Made by a program: the position numbers and the translations under genes. Of a stretch of DNA of 64,000 bases, positions 9,000 to 18,574 are shown in pieces (the first letter of the stretch is position 1; each line of letters opens with the position of its first letter). The notes under the pieces were generated by a model. That model was not told the origin of the DNA. It saw only the letters and a list, made by a program, of their open reading frames with translations, and made no database searches. The DNA comes from an uncultured Clostridia bacterium (GTDB taxonomy: Bacteria; Bacillota; Clostridia; TANB77; CAG-508): NCBI GenBank assembly GCA_934182465.1, contig CAKPRG010000001.1, positions 186,001 through 250,000 of the forward strand. Reading direction: 5' to 3'.

Positions 9000-9735
9000 T
9001 TATTTTATAAATTGAGTAAACATACCAATTATTATTCCTAATATATTTCCTAAACTTCCCATTCTTCCCTTATATATTCTATTTGATTCTGGTATAAGTT
9101 CACATGAAACTATATATAGCATTGCCCCTGCTGCAAAAGCTAATGATATTCCTATTAAGTTTAATGATATATTTCCTATAATTGCTCCAAAAAAAGCTCC
9201 TATTCCAGTTGTAAGCCCAGAAAAAGCAGTTAGTATTATTGATTTCATTTTTGAATAACCACCATTTTTCATTGGTAATGATATTGATATTCCCTCTGGT
9301 ATATCATGTAATGCTATTGCAATTGCTAGAGAAATACCTAATTTTTGTGATGCATCAAATCCAGATCCTATTGCTAATCCTTCTGGAAAATTATGTATAG
9401 CTAATCCTATACATATTATTATTCCTGTTTTCAATAAACTATTGTCACTTTCTTTTTTTGAATATATTTTATTTACTGCCTTATCACACAAAATCATGCA
9501 AATAACACCTAATAAAACTCCGAAAATACATAAAGTGATTGGTACTATTTCTAATGCTTCTGGTATTAAATCAAAGCAAATTACAGCCGTCATTAATCCT
9601 GCTGCAAACTCTAAAATAAAACTCAAAAATTTACTTGATTTTATTTTAAACATTGCTCCTAAAATTCCACCGTAAAGTTGTTCCAATCATACCAAAAAAC
9701 AAACCATACATTGTAATCTCGCTAATACTCTTCAT
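9000..9735 (-). pseudogene. ZIP-family metal transporter, interrupted by a single-base insertion
   Basis: The intact frame 9000-9686 encodes 228 residues of a ZIP (ZupT/GufA-like) divalent metal transporter, with the helix IV and V motifs HNFPEGLAIG and HDIPEGISI that bind metal. Its natural start is missing: the family N-terminus (KSISEITMYGLFFGMIGTT) is found upstream in another frame, starting at an ATG at 9735 behind AAAGGAGATTG. The two frames join if one G at about 9672 is removed, which restores GTTLGGILGAMF. Without the insertion the protein would be 244 residues. Either a real inactivating frameshift or an assembly error. The TTG at 9686 lacks a ribosome site. Confidence 0.85.
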
Positions 9736-9897
9736 ATCAATCTCCTTTGATTACAATATATGATTTGTTTTAATTTTTATAACTTTTATATAATACTTCT
9801 AAGATTTTCTAAATTAAAATTTTTCTACTAGTATTATTAATATTATTGCTATTAATATTATTAATTACTTTTTTAGTTTAATAAATTTCTATACTAA
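9736..9897. other. A+T-rich spacer between the ZIP gene and argS
   Basis: It contains short tandem copies of AATATTATT/ATTAATATTATT (about 9836-9868). I see no gene or clear terminator in it. Confidence 0.5.
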
Positions 9898-11688
9898 TTA
9901 CATTCTTTCTGGTGCATCAAATCCTAATAGATAAATACCATTTTCAAAAACATTTTTCATTAAATTTAATAATGTTATATTTGAGTCTAATCTATCTGAT
10001 TCTCCTTGTAATATTTTAACTCTTTGATAATAGCTATTGAATGTATTTGCTAAATCATATAAATATGAGCATATTTTTGATGGTGCATTTTCTATATAGC
10101 TTTCTCTTAAAGTTTGATTATATTTTGATATTGTTAATAAAATTTGTTTTTCAATATCTTCTACTGGCTCTAAAATTTTATTTTCTTTTACTTCGTTATT
10201 TTCGTAGAATTTATTTAAAATTGATTTTATTCTTACTAATGTATATAAAATATATGGTCCTGTTTTTCCATCAAAAGAAGTAAATTTGTCTATATCGAAA
10301 ATATAATCTTTTGATATTTGATTTGATAAATCTGCATATTTTAAAGCAGCTAATCCTACTATTTTAGAAATTTTTTGTTTTTCTTCTTCAGATAAATCTT
10401 TTGATTCGTTCATTTTTTCATAAACTTTGCCATTAACTTCTTTTATAAGATTTTCTAGTCTCATAACTCCACCATTTCTAGTTTTAAATGGTTTTCCATC
10501 TTTTCCATTCATTGTACCAAATCCAAGAAAAATTAGGTCTGCATCTTTATTTATAATTTGTGCTTTTCTTGCACATCTAAATACTTGTATAAAATGTAAT
10601 TCTTGTCTTTTATCTACAACATAAATTATAGCGTTTGGTTTAAAATCTTTTTCTCTTTGCATTATTGTAGCTAAATCAGTTGTTTGATAACAAGACACTC
10701 CTCCTGTTTTTAATACCATACAAGGATTAATTTTAGTTGTATCTTCTGGTTCTTCTACATCTACAACCATTGCTCCATCACTTTCATATATAATTCCTAA
10801 TTCTTTCATTTTTTCTACCATAGGATTTACATATATTTGTGAATCACTTTCGCCTAACCATAAATCAAAATCTACATCTAATTTTTTATAGTTTTCTTTT
10901 AAATCATTTACTGATATTTCTACTATTTTTTTCCATAAATCATAGTAGCCTTTTCTCTTTTCTTGTAGATATGCTGTATATAGTCTAGCTTTTTCTTTAT
11001 ATTCATTTGCTTTTTCAATTTCTTCTTCAGTTGCATTTTCTCCAACTTTTGTTTTTGCACTTGCAGCTGGATAAATTTCTTCTAGGTCTGCAACTGTAAA
11101 TAATGCTTCTTTTGGATATTCACCTTCAAAATCTGGGTTAAAATAATCCCAATCTGGATGTCTTACTTCAAGTTCTTCAATTACTAATCCCATTTGAAGT
11201 CCCCAATCACCTAAATGAACATCTCCAATAGTTTTATTTTCAAAAAATTTGTGAATTCTTTTTACACTTTCTCCAATAATTGCTGGTCTTAAATGTCCTA
11301 CATGCAATGGTTTAGCAACATTAGGTCCACCATAATCTATAACTACTGTTTTATCATTTTCCATTTCACAACCAAATTTTTTGTCATCTAATAAATTGTT
11401 ACAATAATTTGTTAGAAATTCTTTTGAAACATTAATATTTATAAATCCTGGTTTAACAACTTCTATTGATTCAAATTCTTTACAATCTTTACAATTTGCA
11501 ACAACTTCATCTGCTATTATAAATGGTGCTTTTTTATATTGCTTAGCAGCTGTTAGTGCACCATCACATTGAAATTCGCATAAATCTGGTCTATTTGAAT
11601 TTATTACTTTTCCATATTTTTTTTCATATCCACTTTTCTCAAAAGCTTCTTCTATTTTTTCTTGTAATATTGAAATTAATTCTTTCAA
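9898..11688 (-). CDS. argS: Arginine--tRNA ligase
   Basis: A 596-residue class I aminoacyl-tRNA synthetase that charges tRNA-Arg. The N-terminal additional domain (about 1-110) contacts the tRNA D-loop. The HIGH motif appears as GGPNVAKPLHVGHLR near residue 118. As is common in ArgS, the KMSK loop is replaced, here by a KDGKPFKTRNGG region near 400. The C-terminal helical anticodon domain is complete. It lies 38 nt downstream of prfA in what looks like one transcript, and the intervening sequence can form a hairpin. Length is normal for the family. Confidence 0.97.
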   Translation of the reverse strand: MKELISILQEKIEEAFEKSGYEKKYGKVINSNRPDLCEFQCDGALTAAKQYKKAPFIIADEVVANCKDCKEFESIEVVKPGFININVSKEFLTNYCNNLLDDKKFGCEMENDKTVVIDYGGPNVAKPLHVGHLRPAIIGESVKRIHKFFENKTIGDVHLGDWGLQMGLVIEELEVRHPDWDYFNPDFEGEYPKEALFTVADLEEIYPAASAKTKVGENATEEEIEKANEYKEKARLYTAYLQEKRKGYYDLWKKIVEISVNDLKENYKKLDVDFDLWLGESDSQIYVNPMVEKMKELGIIYESDGAMVVDVEEPEDTTKINPCMVLKTGGVSCYQTTDLATIMQREKDFKPNAIIYVVDKRQELHFIQVFRCARKAQIINKDADLIFLGFGTMNGKDGKPFKTRNGGVMRLENLIKEVNGKVYEKMNESKDLSEEEKQKISKIVGLAALKYADLSNQISKDYIFDIDKFTSFDGKTGPYILYTLVRIKSILNKFYENNEVKENKILEPVEDIEKQILLTISKYNQTLRESYIENAPSKICSYLYDLANTFNSYYQRVKILQGESDRLDSNITLLNLMKNVFENGIYLLGFDAPERM

Positions 11689-11702
11689 TTTTAATCCTCC
11701 CC

Positions 11703-11732
11703 AGCTAATTTTATCAGCTAAACTAATTAGCT
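11703..11732 (-). repeat. Inverted repeat over the prfA stop codon, upstream of argS
   Basis: AGCTAATT (11703-11710) and AATTAGCT (11725-11732) form an 8-bp stem that includes the prfA TAA and ends just before the argS GGGGAGG ribosome site. There is no T-tract, so it is more likely a coupling or processing element than a terminator. Confidence 0.5.
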
Positions 11733-12791
11733 TTCTTGGTCTCCTTTTAGTTTTTCTGCTTGATCTGTTGCAATTAAATTGTCAATCATTTCGTCTAAAT
11801 CACCATTTAAAAAGTTTTCAAATTGGAATATACTTAGTCCAATTCTATGATCTGTAATTCTTCCTTGTGGATAGTTATATGTTCTTATTTTCTCACTTCT
11901 ATCTCCTGAACCTACTTGACTTTTCCTAGCATTTGCAACTTCTTTATCTTGTTTTTCTTTTTCTATTTGATAAAGTCTTGAACGTAACATTTTCATAGCA
12001 TATTCTCTATTTTGTAGTTGAGATCTTTCTGTTTGACATTCTGCTACTAATCCTGTTGGTTCATGAATTAAACGAACTGCTGATGATGTTTTATTAACAT
12101 GTTGACCACCTGCACCTGATGCTCTAAATACTTCCATTTTTACATCAGCTGGATTTATTTCAACTTCAACATCCTCTACTTCTGGTAATACAGCAACTGT
12201 AACTGTTGATGTATGAATTCTACCACTACTTTCTGTATCTGGAACTCTTTGAACTCTATGAACACCACTTTCAAACTTAAATCTACTATAAGCTCCTTTA
12301 CCAGTGATCATAAATGATATTTCTTTATATCCTCCAAGTTCTGTTGTATTTTCATACATTATATCTATTTTAAAATGTTTTCTTTCTGCATACATTGAAT
12401 ACATTCTAAATAATGTTCCAGCGAATAAAGCTGCTTCTTCTCCACCAGCACCTGCTCTTATTTCACAAATAACGTTATTATCATCATTTGGATCTTTTGG
12501 AATAAGCAAAATTTTTAATTCTTCTTCGATTTTTGGAAGTTTTTCTTTTGCTTCTAGCATTTCAGCTTCAGCAAGTTCTTTTAAATCTGGATCATTAAGC
12601 ATTTCTTTGGCTTCTTCCAAATCGTTTGATACTTTTTTGTATTCTCTGTATTTCATAACAACATCTTCGATACTGCTATGTTCTTTCATTAGTTTTCTCC
12701 ATTCATCTTGTTTAGATATCATATCTGGATCACTAATTAACTTATTTAGTTCCTCATATCTCTTTTCAACATCTTCTAATTTTTGAAACAT
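11727..12791 (-). CDS. prfA: Peptide chain release factor 1
   Basis: A 354-residue class I release factor for UAA and UAG. The GGQ motif that triggers peptidyl-tRNA hydrolysis is in SGAGGQHVNKT near residue 230, and the surrounding SGRIHTSTVTVAVLPE and SEKIRTYNYPQGRITDHR stretches are characteristic of RF1. Full length. It is upstream of argS; the glutamine methylase gene prmC, often adjacent to prfA, is not here. GAAGAGTTTTT precedes the ATG. Confidence 0.97.
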   Translation of the reverse strand: MFQKLEDVEKRYEELNKLISDPDMISKQDEWRKLMKEHSSIEDVVMKYREYKKVSNDLEEAKEMLNDPDLKELAEAEMLEAKEKLPKIEEELKILLIPKDPNDDNNVICEIRAGAGGEEAALFAGTLFRMYSMYAERKHFKIDIMYENTTELGGYKEISFMITGKGAYSRFKFESGVHRVQRVPDTESSGRIHTSTVTVAVLPEVEDVEVEINPADVKMEVFRASGAGGQHVNKTSSAVRLIHEPTGLVAECQTERSQLQNREYAMKMLRSRLYQIEKEKQDKEVANARKSQVGSGDRSEKIRTYNYPQGRITDHRIGLSIFQFENFLNGDLDEMIDNLIATDQAEKLKGDQES

Positions 12792-12868
12792 AAAAACTCT
12801 TCCTTTTCTCTAATTTGCTAGAATATTATATCATACAATTGTTTTTTATACAAGGTGTATTTTTCACA

Positions 12869-14758
12869 CTAAATTTCACATAAATTATATTCAATATTTA
12901 AACTTTTTAAAGCTTCTTCTTCTCTATTTGAGCAAGTAAATATTAAAACTTGATTGTCCGGATATTCTTTTGAAATATATTCTAATATATTTTTTAATCT
13001 TTCATTATCAAAATAAGCAAATGCTTCATCTAAAATAATTGGCATTTTTTCTTTTGAAATTTCATCTAAAGCACTTAGTCTAAGTGATAAGTACATTTGA
13101 TCTATTGTTCCTGTACTTAATCTATTTACAGGTAAGTATTCCCCTGTTTCGATTTCTGCTGTTAATCCGTCTACATCATTTAGTTTAATATTTGTATATT
13201 TTCCATTTGATATATTTTGGATTGAATTACTCAAATTTTGAGTAAATTTTGGACTTATATTTTGCTTTACTTCCTCATAAGCACTTTCCAAGCATTCTTT
13301 TGCTATTTCAAATGAAGAATTTAATTTTTCCAAATTTTCTTTTTCGTCTTCTGCATTGTTTAATTTTTCTTCTATTTGAGCTAATTCTTCTATTTGTAAA
13401 TTCAAATTTTCAGCATCACTTTTTATTGTATGTAGTTTGAATTCTAAAGTATGTATTCTATTTTCTACATTTTCTAATTCTTCCAAAATTTCATCATAAC
13501 TATAATCTGTTACAGTTAAAACATAATTTGCACTTAAAATATTCATATATTCAAGTTTTAATGCATCTTTTGCTTTTTCTATTTCTTTAGTTAAACTTTC
13601 AAATTTTTCTTTATATTCTTTTCCTTTTTTATCTTTTGTTTCTGTTAAAACTTTTATTTCTTTTGCTATATTTGATCTAATTTCTGCTAATTCATCAATT
13701 TTATTTTGCATATCTTTTTTATTTTTTAATACTTTGCAAATCATTAATATTGCTATTATTACAATTGGTACTATAGATAAAACATCAATTAAAAGATTTT
13801 TTATAAGTACAAATATTGCTACACTTATTGCTACAAAAATTGCTAAAACTATATAATATACTTTTAAATTTACTTTTTTCTTTTTTATATTAGATTCTGC
13901 ATTTTCATCAATTTTTCCATTTAGAAATTCTATTTTTTCTTCATATTCTTTTTCTAAATTTTTATTTACATTAATTTCTGCAAATCTTATTCTATTATTT
14001 TCTAAACTTGTTTTTATTCGTTTTAAAAATTTCTCTTTTTCTCTTTCTTCTATTAGTTCTTTTTCTAGTTGTTCTTTTGTTTCAATACTTGATTGTACTT
14101 TTTCTCTGTTAGTTTCTAATTCATTTTTTCTAGAAATTAGTTTATTTATTAATTCTGTAACTTTGTTTAATGGTCTTTGACTTGTTCTTTCTGTTCCTAT
14201 TTTTTCAGTTTGCATTCTAGATAATTTATCATAAGATTTTTTGTAAGAAATATTATCATCACCAGTAGAAATTAAATTGCTTATTTTTTGAATAATTCCA
14301 TTTTGTCCATTCTTGCTTAGCCTTAGTCCTTCTTGTTCTGATATTGCTGTATTGAAAAAAGTATCTTCATCAATACCTGTTTGCTCTGTAAAAAAATCTA
14401 TCCCCTTAGTTTTATCCATAGAAAATTCTTTAGATATATCTTGTTGATTATTATCGTATATTATAGGATTTTTCTTTTTAAAATCTCTATATACTTCATA
14501 AACATTTCCATTATCTAATTCATATTGTATTTTTCCTGAAAACTCTTCTGTATTCCATGGTTTATATTTATCAAAATCTGAAATTTCTTTTCCATTTTTG
14601 TTTTTTGAAGCCCCATAAAACATACCAGCTATAAACTTTAATAAGCTTGACTTTCCAGCTTCATTATTTCCATGAATTATATTTATATTTTTTTCGAATG
14701 TAAATTCTCTTTTATTTAATTTTCCAAATCCATTTACTTTTAGTTTATCTATTTTCAA
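12869..14758 (-). CDS. yhaN: YhaN-type SMC-like AAA ATPase
   Basis: A 629-residue Rad50/SbcC-like protein. It has an N-terminal ATPase half with Walker A HGNNEAGKSSLLKF (about 30-43), long coiled coils (about 190-300 and 360-480), and a C-terminal half with the signature RLSTGTIDQMYLSLRL and the Walker B motif MPIILDEAFAYFD. Unusually for SbcC, the coil is interrupted at about 295-340 by two hydrophobic segments (VYYIVLAIFVAISVAIFVLI and a second), so the tips may sit in the membrane, a feature of YhaN-like proteins. It is next to a metallophosphoesterase nuclease, giving a two-subunit nuclease-ATPase like YhaN-YhaO. Confidence 0.85.
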   Translation of the reverse strand: MKIDKLKVNGFGKLNKREFTFEKNINIIHGNNEAGKSSLLKFIAGMFYGASKNKNGKEISDFDKYKPWNTEEFSGKIQYELDNGNVYEVYRDFKKKNPIIYDNNQQDISKEFSMDKTKGIDFFTEQTGIDEDTFFNTAISEQEGLRLSKNGQNGIIQKISNLISTGDDNISYKKSYDKLSRMQTEKIGTERTSQRPLNKVTELINKLISRKNELETNREKVQSSIETKEQLEKELIEEREKEKFLKRIKTSLENNRIRFAEINVNKNLEKEYEEKIEFLNGKIDENAESNIKKKKVNLKVYYIVLAIFVAISVAIFVLIKNLLIDVLSIVPIVIIAILMICKVLKNKKDMQNKIDELAEIRSNIAKEIKVLTETKDKKGKEYKEKFESLTKEIEKAKDALKLEYMNILSANYVLTVTDYSYDEILEELENVENRIHTLEFKLHTIKSDAENLNLQIEELAQIEEKLNNAEDEKENLEKLNSSFEIAKECLESAYEEVKQNISPKFTQNLSNSIQNISNGKYTNIKLNDVDGLTAEIETGEYLPVNRLSTGTIDQMYLSLRLSALDEISKEKMPIILDEAFAYFDNERLKNILEYISKEYPDNQVLIFTCSNREEEALKSLNIEYNLCEI

Positions 14759-14770
14759 ATTATCACCACC

Positions 14771-15844
14771 TTACATAACTTCTAATCCAAGTTCTATAGC
14801 TTTTTCAGCATCTTCATTAGAAATTTCTTTTCTTTCTAATTTTTTTAATACATTTTTAACAAAAATTCCTCTTAGGCTATTTTCTTTAGAGATTTTTTCT
14901 AAATCATAACTTAATTCTGTATTATCTTTAACTTTTAATATATTTTCTTCTAAAATTAAATCCAATATTTCTTTTGCATCTATATTAAACTTTCTTTTTC
15001 CTGTTAATACAACTTTGTACATTGTATTATTGTCTAATTCTTTTGAATTTATTTTGTCTATTATATCTTCTTTTGTATTAAAATCGCTCACATCTATTTC
15101 TAATTCTGCAAATTTTCTTTCATCTATTGTTATAAATTCAGTAGTTAAAGTTTTATCTTTAAATTCACCTACCACCATTCCATGATTTCCTAATTCATCA
15201 AATCCAAAAGATATTAATGAACCTGGATATATTATGTTTTTTCCAGCTTCGTAATTTGTTTTATGAATATGTCCTAATGCTGTATAATCAAATTTTAAAT
15301 TTTTAATTTTTGTTTCTAAAATTGGATTATATGAAAGTCCTTCTTTATCTTTTGAGCCATTTAAATCACAATGTAGTAATAAAATATTTAATTTATTACT
15401 TTCTGGTAGTACAAAGTCTTCCAATTGTGATTCATTTTGATAAAATTCTGTAAAAGCTGCTCCATATAAATTAATTTTTTCATCTTCATATTTTTCTAAT
15501 TTGCTATCTTTAAATACATATACGTTTTTAGCAAAATAATAGTTATTATATATAGAGTTTTTAAGAAATGGATCATGATTTCCTGGTGTAATAAATATTT
15601 TTGTATTTGGAATTTCATTAAATAAAGAATTTATATAATCTATTGATGTTTTTTTCACATAATCATGTTCATATAAATCCCCTGCTATAAATAAATATTC
15701 TATTTCATTTTCTTTGCAATATTTAATAACTTTTTTTAAAGCATTTCTTTGCTCTATTCTTCTAATTTCACCTAAATTTCCTTTTTCACTTAATTGCGTA
15801 AAAGGACTATCTAAGTGTAAATCTGCTATATGCACAAATTTCAT
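14771..15844 (-). CDS. yhaO: YhaO/SbcD-like metallophosphoesterase (DNA repair exonuclease)
   Basis: A 357-residue Mre11/SbcD-type nuclease subunit. The two-metal phosphoesterase motifs are visible: FVHIADLHLD at the N-terminus, FIAGDLYEHD near 60, TPGNHDP near 95, LLHCDLNG and ALGHIHKT later. The start is set at 15844 because the protein family begins MKFVHIADLHLD; 27 further upstream codons are open but have no ribosome site. It is 12 nt upstream of the YhaN-like ATPase gene, so the two form one operon and probably one complex that processes DNA ends. Confidence 0.88.
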   Translation of the reverse strand: MKFVHIADLHLDSPFTQLSEKGNLGEIRRIEQRNALKKVIKYCKENEIEYLFIAGDLYEHDYVKKTSIDYINSLFNEIPNTKIFITPGNHDPFLKNSIYNNYYFAKNVYVFKDSKLEKYEDEKINLYGAAFTEFYQNESQLEDFVLPESNKLNILLLHCDLNGSKDKEGLSYNPILETKIKNLKFDYTALGHIHKTNYEAGKNIIYPGSLISFGFDELGNHGMVVGEFKDKTLTTEFITIDERKFAELEIDVSDFNTKEDIIDKINSKELDNNTMYKVVLTGKRKFNIDAKEILDLILEENILKVKDNTELSYDLEKISKENSLRGIFVKNVLKKLERKEISNEDAEKAIELGLEVM

Positions 15845-15972
15845 TCTTTCACTTCTTTCCTTTTTATTCTTTACTCTTTTGTACTTAACGTTATAAATTT
15901 TATCACACCTTACAAATTCAGTCAATATTTTCTGAAATTTTGTTCGCTTTATTTTGAATTATTTTTATAAAA

Positions 15973-16027
15973 AAAGATAAGTAACTTTACTGTGTATTTC
16001 TACTTTTCAGTAATTTTACTTATCTTT
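15973..16027 (-). terminator. Terminator downstream of the VirD4-like gene
   Basis: A 12-bp outer stem (AAAGATAAGTAA, 15973-15984, with 16016-16027) and a 5-bp inner stem (TACTG/CAGTA). On the minus strand it is followed by a run of seven T. Confidence 0.85.
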
Positions 16028-16041
16028 CTATTTATCAAATT

Positions 16042-18099
16042 TTATTCATCTATTGAACCGAATAATTCATCAAATTTTGCTTCTAATTCTTTTTGAATAT
16101 CTACTAACTCATCTTGTCTTGCTTGTTCTTCTGATGTTATATTGTTTGGTTGTGGTTTTGTTTCTGATGATTTATTGTTGTTATTACTATTATTGTTGTT
16201 TGAAGAATTATTATCAGCATCATCAAATAAACTATCTAAAGATTCTAATGTTTGTGCTTTTCCTATATTGCTTGATTCTTGTCCTTCTTCATATGGTTGA
16301 TATGGATTGTATTTTCTCCATACACCTCTTTCTATATGTACATCATTATGATCTGCTTTAAATCTATTTACAATTTTTCCTTCTGGATATTTAAAATAAT
16401 AATATTTGTTAGCTTTTATTGGTTTTATACCTTTTTCATAAATTATACAAACATCATTATCTAATCTTCTAAGTTCGTCTGGTGTAAGTAAAGCTCTTCC
16501 CATGATTTGATCAGATTCACTTTTTCCTTGTTTCCAGTCTTCTCTATCTTTATTTACAGATACACTATCTCTAGAAATTGTTTTTTCACCTAATGCTTTA
16601 GAGAAATACTCAACTGTTTTTTGTGAGTTAGAACCTAAGAATAAGTGAGTATCACAGTTACCCATAATAGTTTCATGTGCTTCTTTATATACAGCCTCTA
16701 ATTGGTCTAAGTTCTGCAAAATTACACTGAAAGAAATTTTTCTACTTCTTGATGTTGATATTTTTTTATCAAAATCTGGTATATGTCCAATGTTTGCAAA
16801 CTCATCAAGTATAAAATATGTTGGCACTGGTAATGCTCCACCATTTAAGTCTGCAAAGTCATATAATTGTTGTATCATCTGTGAAAAGAATATTGTAAGC
16901 AAGAAATCATAAGCTGTATGTGTATCTGATGATATAACAAATACTACTGTTTTAGTTTTTCCTATACTTGTAAAATCTATTGTATCTGTTGATGTTACTT
17001 CTGCAATTTCTCTAGAATCGAATTTACCTAGCTTTGATTGTAAAGTTCCTAATACAGATCCAAATGTTTTTTCTGGTAGCATTTCAATGTTTTTATAATA
17101 CATTCTTGCTGGGTGGTCTATTGGTAATTGGTTCATTAAGTTTGTAAGTAAATTATCTCCACCATTATTATTTGCTGTTCTTACAAGTTCTGAGCAACTT
17201 GCTAAACTTTGTTCTTCTGGTGGTCTTACTGCTTTTAAATAATAAATTAATGCTTTCATTAACATTTCAGACATATCATCCCAGAATGGATCTGAACTTT
17301 TTCCATCTCCTTGGCCTTTTACAATTGTATTTGCAATAACGTCTACGTCAATTTCATTATTAATATGGTGTAATGGATTGTAACCATCACTATTTTGTGG
17401 ATGTACTAAGTTTAAAACTTTTACATCATAACCTTTTTCTTTAAAGTATCCTGCTGTTTTATCATAAAGTTCTCCTTTTGGATCTGTAAAAACATAAGAT
17501 CCTAAAAGTTGAAGTGCATTTGGTATAACATAAGATGCAGATTTACCAGCACCAGAACCACCGACAACTAGAACGTTTACGTTACCACGTTTATCTACTG
17601 GTAAATAATTTTTTTCTGCTAATACAATTCCTTTTGTTTTGCTTAGAACTTTATATTGTTCTCCATTTTCACTCCAATCACTTGAACCATGTTCAATATC
17701 GTCATATTCATGTTTTGGAAATGCTTTTGCTATTCCAACTAGTACAAACAATCCATAAAATCCTAAAAAGTATGGTACAACATTGCCAAATACATTACCA
17801 TAACCATATTTTCCTGCAATTGCTAATCCTAATGCTGTAAATGGTTTTGTAATATAATATCCTAATTGTGTTAAGAATATGTCCCAAGAAAATCCATCTC
17901 CTGTTTTTTCTGGTAATTCTTCTAATCCAATGTTTAAATCTACTTTTAATTCTTCAGGTATTCCATCAAATCCCTGTTTTATAGCAACGCTAAAAGGTGC
18001 AATCGCCCATATTATAATTATTAATATAAGAATTGCACTCACTATTAGCTTACCTTTGATTTTTTTTATTGCTCTTTTTAACTTATCAAAAAAACTCAT
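16042..18099 (-). CDS. VirD4/TraG-type coupling ATPase of a type IV secretion-like system
   Basis: A 685-residue type IV coupling protein, the hexameric ATPase that recruits substrates to a conjugation or secretion channel. There are two N-terminal hydrophobic regions (about 18-40 and 84-125), Walker A VVGGSGAGKSASY (178-190) followed by SYVFTDPKGELYDKTAGYF, and a Walker B/TraM-recognition segment FILDEFANIGHIPDF with TSRSRKISFSVILQNLDQL. The last about 70 residues are Asn/Ser-rich and acidic. It is the last gene of a three-gene operon with two small unknown proteins and a terminator. No relaxase or integrase is near, and it sits between DNA-repair and chaperone genes. Confidence 0.93.
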   Translation of the reverse strand: MSFFDKLKRAIKKIKGKLIVSAILILIIIIWAIAPFSVAIKQGFDGIPEELKVDLNIGLEELPEKTGDGFSWDIFLTQLGYYITKPFTALGLAIAGKYGYGNVFGNVVPYFLGFYGLFVLVGIAKAFPKHEYDDIEHGSSDWSENGEQYKVLSKTKGIVLAEKNYLPVDKRGNVNVLVVGGSGAGKSASYVIPNALQLLGSYVFTDPKGELYDKTAGYFKEKGYDVKVLNLVHPQNSDGYNPLHHINNEIDVDVIANTIVKGQGDGKSSDPFWDDMSEMLMKALIYYLKAVRPPEEQSLASCSELVRTANNNGGDNLLTNLMNQLPIDHPARMYYKNIEMLPEKTFGSVLGTLQSKLGKFDSREIAEVTSTDTIDFTSIGKTKTVVFVISSDTHTAYDFLLTIFFSQMIQQLYDFADLNGGALPVPTYFILDEFANIGHIPDFDKKISTSRSRKISFSVILQNLDQLEAVYKEAHETIMGNCDTHLFLGSNSQKTVEYFSKALGEKTISRDSVSVNKDREDWKQGKSESDQIMGRALLTPDELRRLDNDVCIIYEKGIKPIKANKYYYFKYPEGKIVNRFKADHNDVHIERGVWRKYNPYQPYEEGQESSNIGKAQTLESLDSLFDDADNNSSNNNNSNNNNKSSETKPQPNNITSEEQARQDELVDIQKELEAKFDELFGSIDE

Positions 18100-18128
18100 T
18101 TATTTCACCTTTTCTTAAGTAAGTTTAA

Positions 18129-18548
18129 TTATTTTTCTAGTCCTTCATCTTTGTTTTTATCTGCATTCTCTCTTGCTTTTGCAGCAGCTTTTGCTTTTCT
18201 TGTATTTTTAGATTTTTCATCTTGTTGTTTCAAAGGTGCTTGTATATAATTTCCTGCAATTATTTCATCTAAATTGCTTTCTGCTTTGCTTTCTGTTTCT
18301 ATAATTCCAGAACCAGTTGTAGAACCATTGCTTGCATTACTTGTTGAACTTGAATTATTATTTTCTCTTGATATATCAACAACATATGGATCTGTTGAAA
18401 GAACCCTTATATCTCCAAAACCTCTAATACTATATGCTTCTCTTATTTCAGAGTCTGCTACTTTACGTACATCTACTTCTCTCATTTTAGATGTATTTCT
18501 TCCACTTCCTTCATTTGAAGGCTTAGTAGTATCTTCATTCATACTCAT
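18129..18548 (-). CDS. Unrecognised 139-residue hydrophilic protein in the VirD4 operon
   Basis: A small soluble protein with two low-complexity parts: a Ser/Asn/Thr/Gly stretch at about 63-83 and a Lys/Ala-rich basic tail (TRKAKAAAKARENADK). Only the segment around VRKVADSEIREAYSIRGFGDIRVLS looks ordered. GAAAGGAG precedes two possible starts three codons apart (MSM). It lies 29 nt upstream of the VirD4-like gene and 26 nt downstream of another unknown gene, so it probably works with the coupling ATPase, perhaps as an adaptor. That role is inferred from position only. Confidence 0.75.
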   Translation of the reverse strand: MSMNEDTTKPSNEGSGRNTSKMREVDVRKVADSEIREAYSIRGFGDIRVLSTDPYVVDISRENNNSSSTSNASNGSTTGSGIIETESKAESNLDEIIAGNYIQAPLKQQDEKSKNTRKAKAAAKARENADKNKDEGLEK

Positions 18549-18574
18549 TTCTCCTTTCGCTAAGAAACGTGCTT

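Noticed and set aside
9836..9868. Short AATATTATT tandem copies considered as a CRISPR or iteron array
   Set aside because: Too short and A/T-only, without spacers; explained by base composition.
12304..12786. 160-codon plus-strand frame opposite prfA
   Set aside because: Ser-rich low-complexity shadow of prfA, no ribosome site or promoter.
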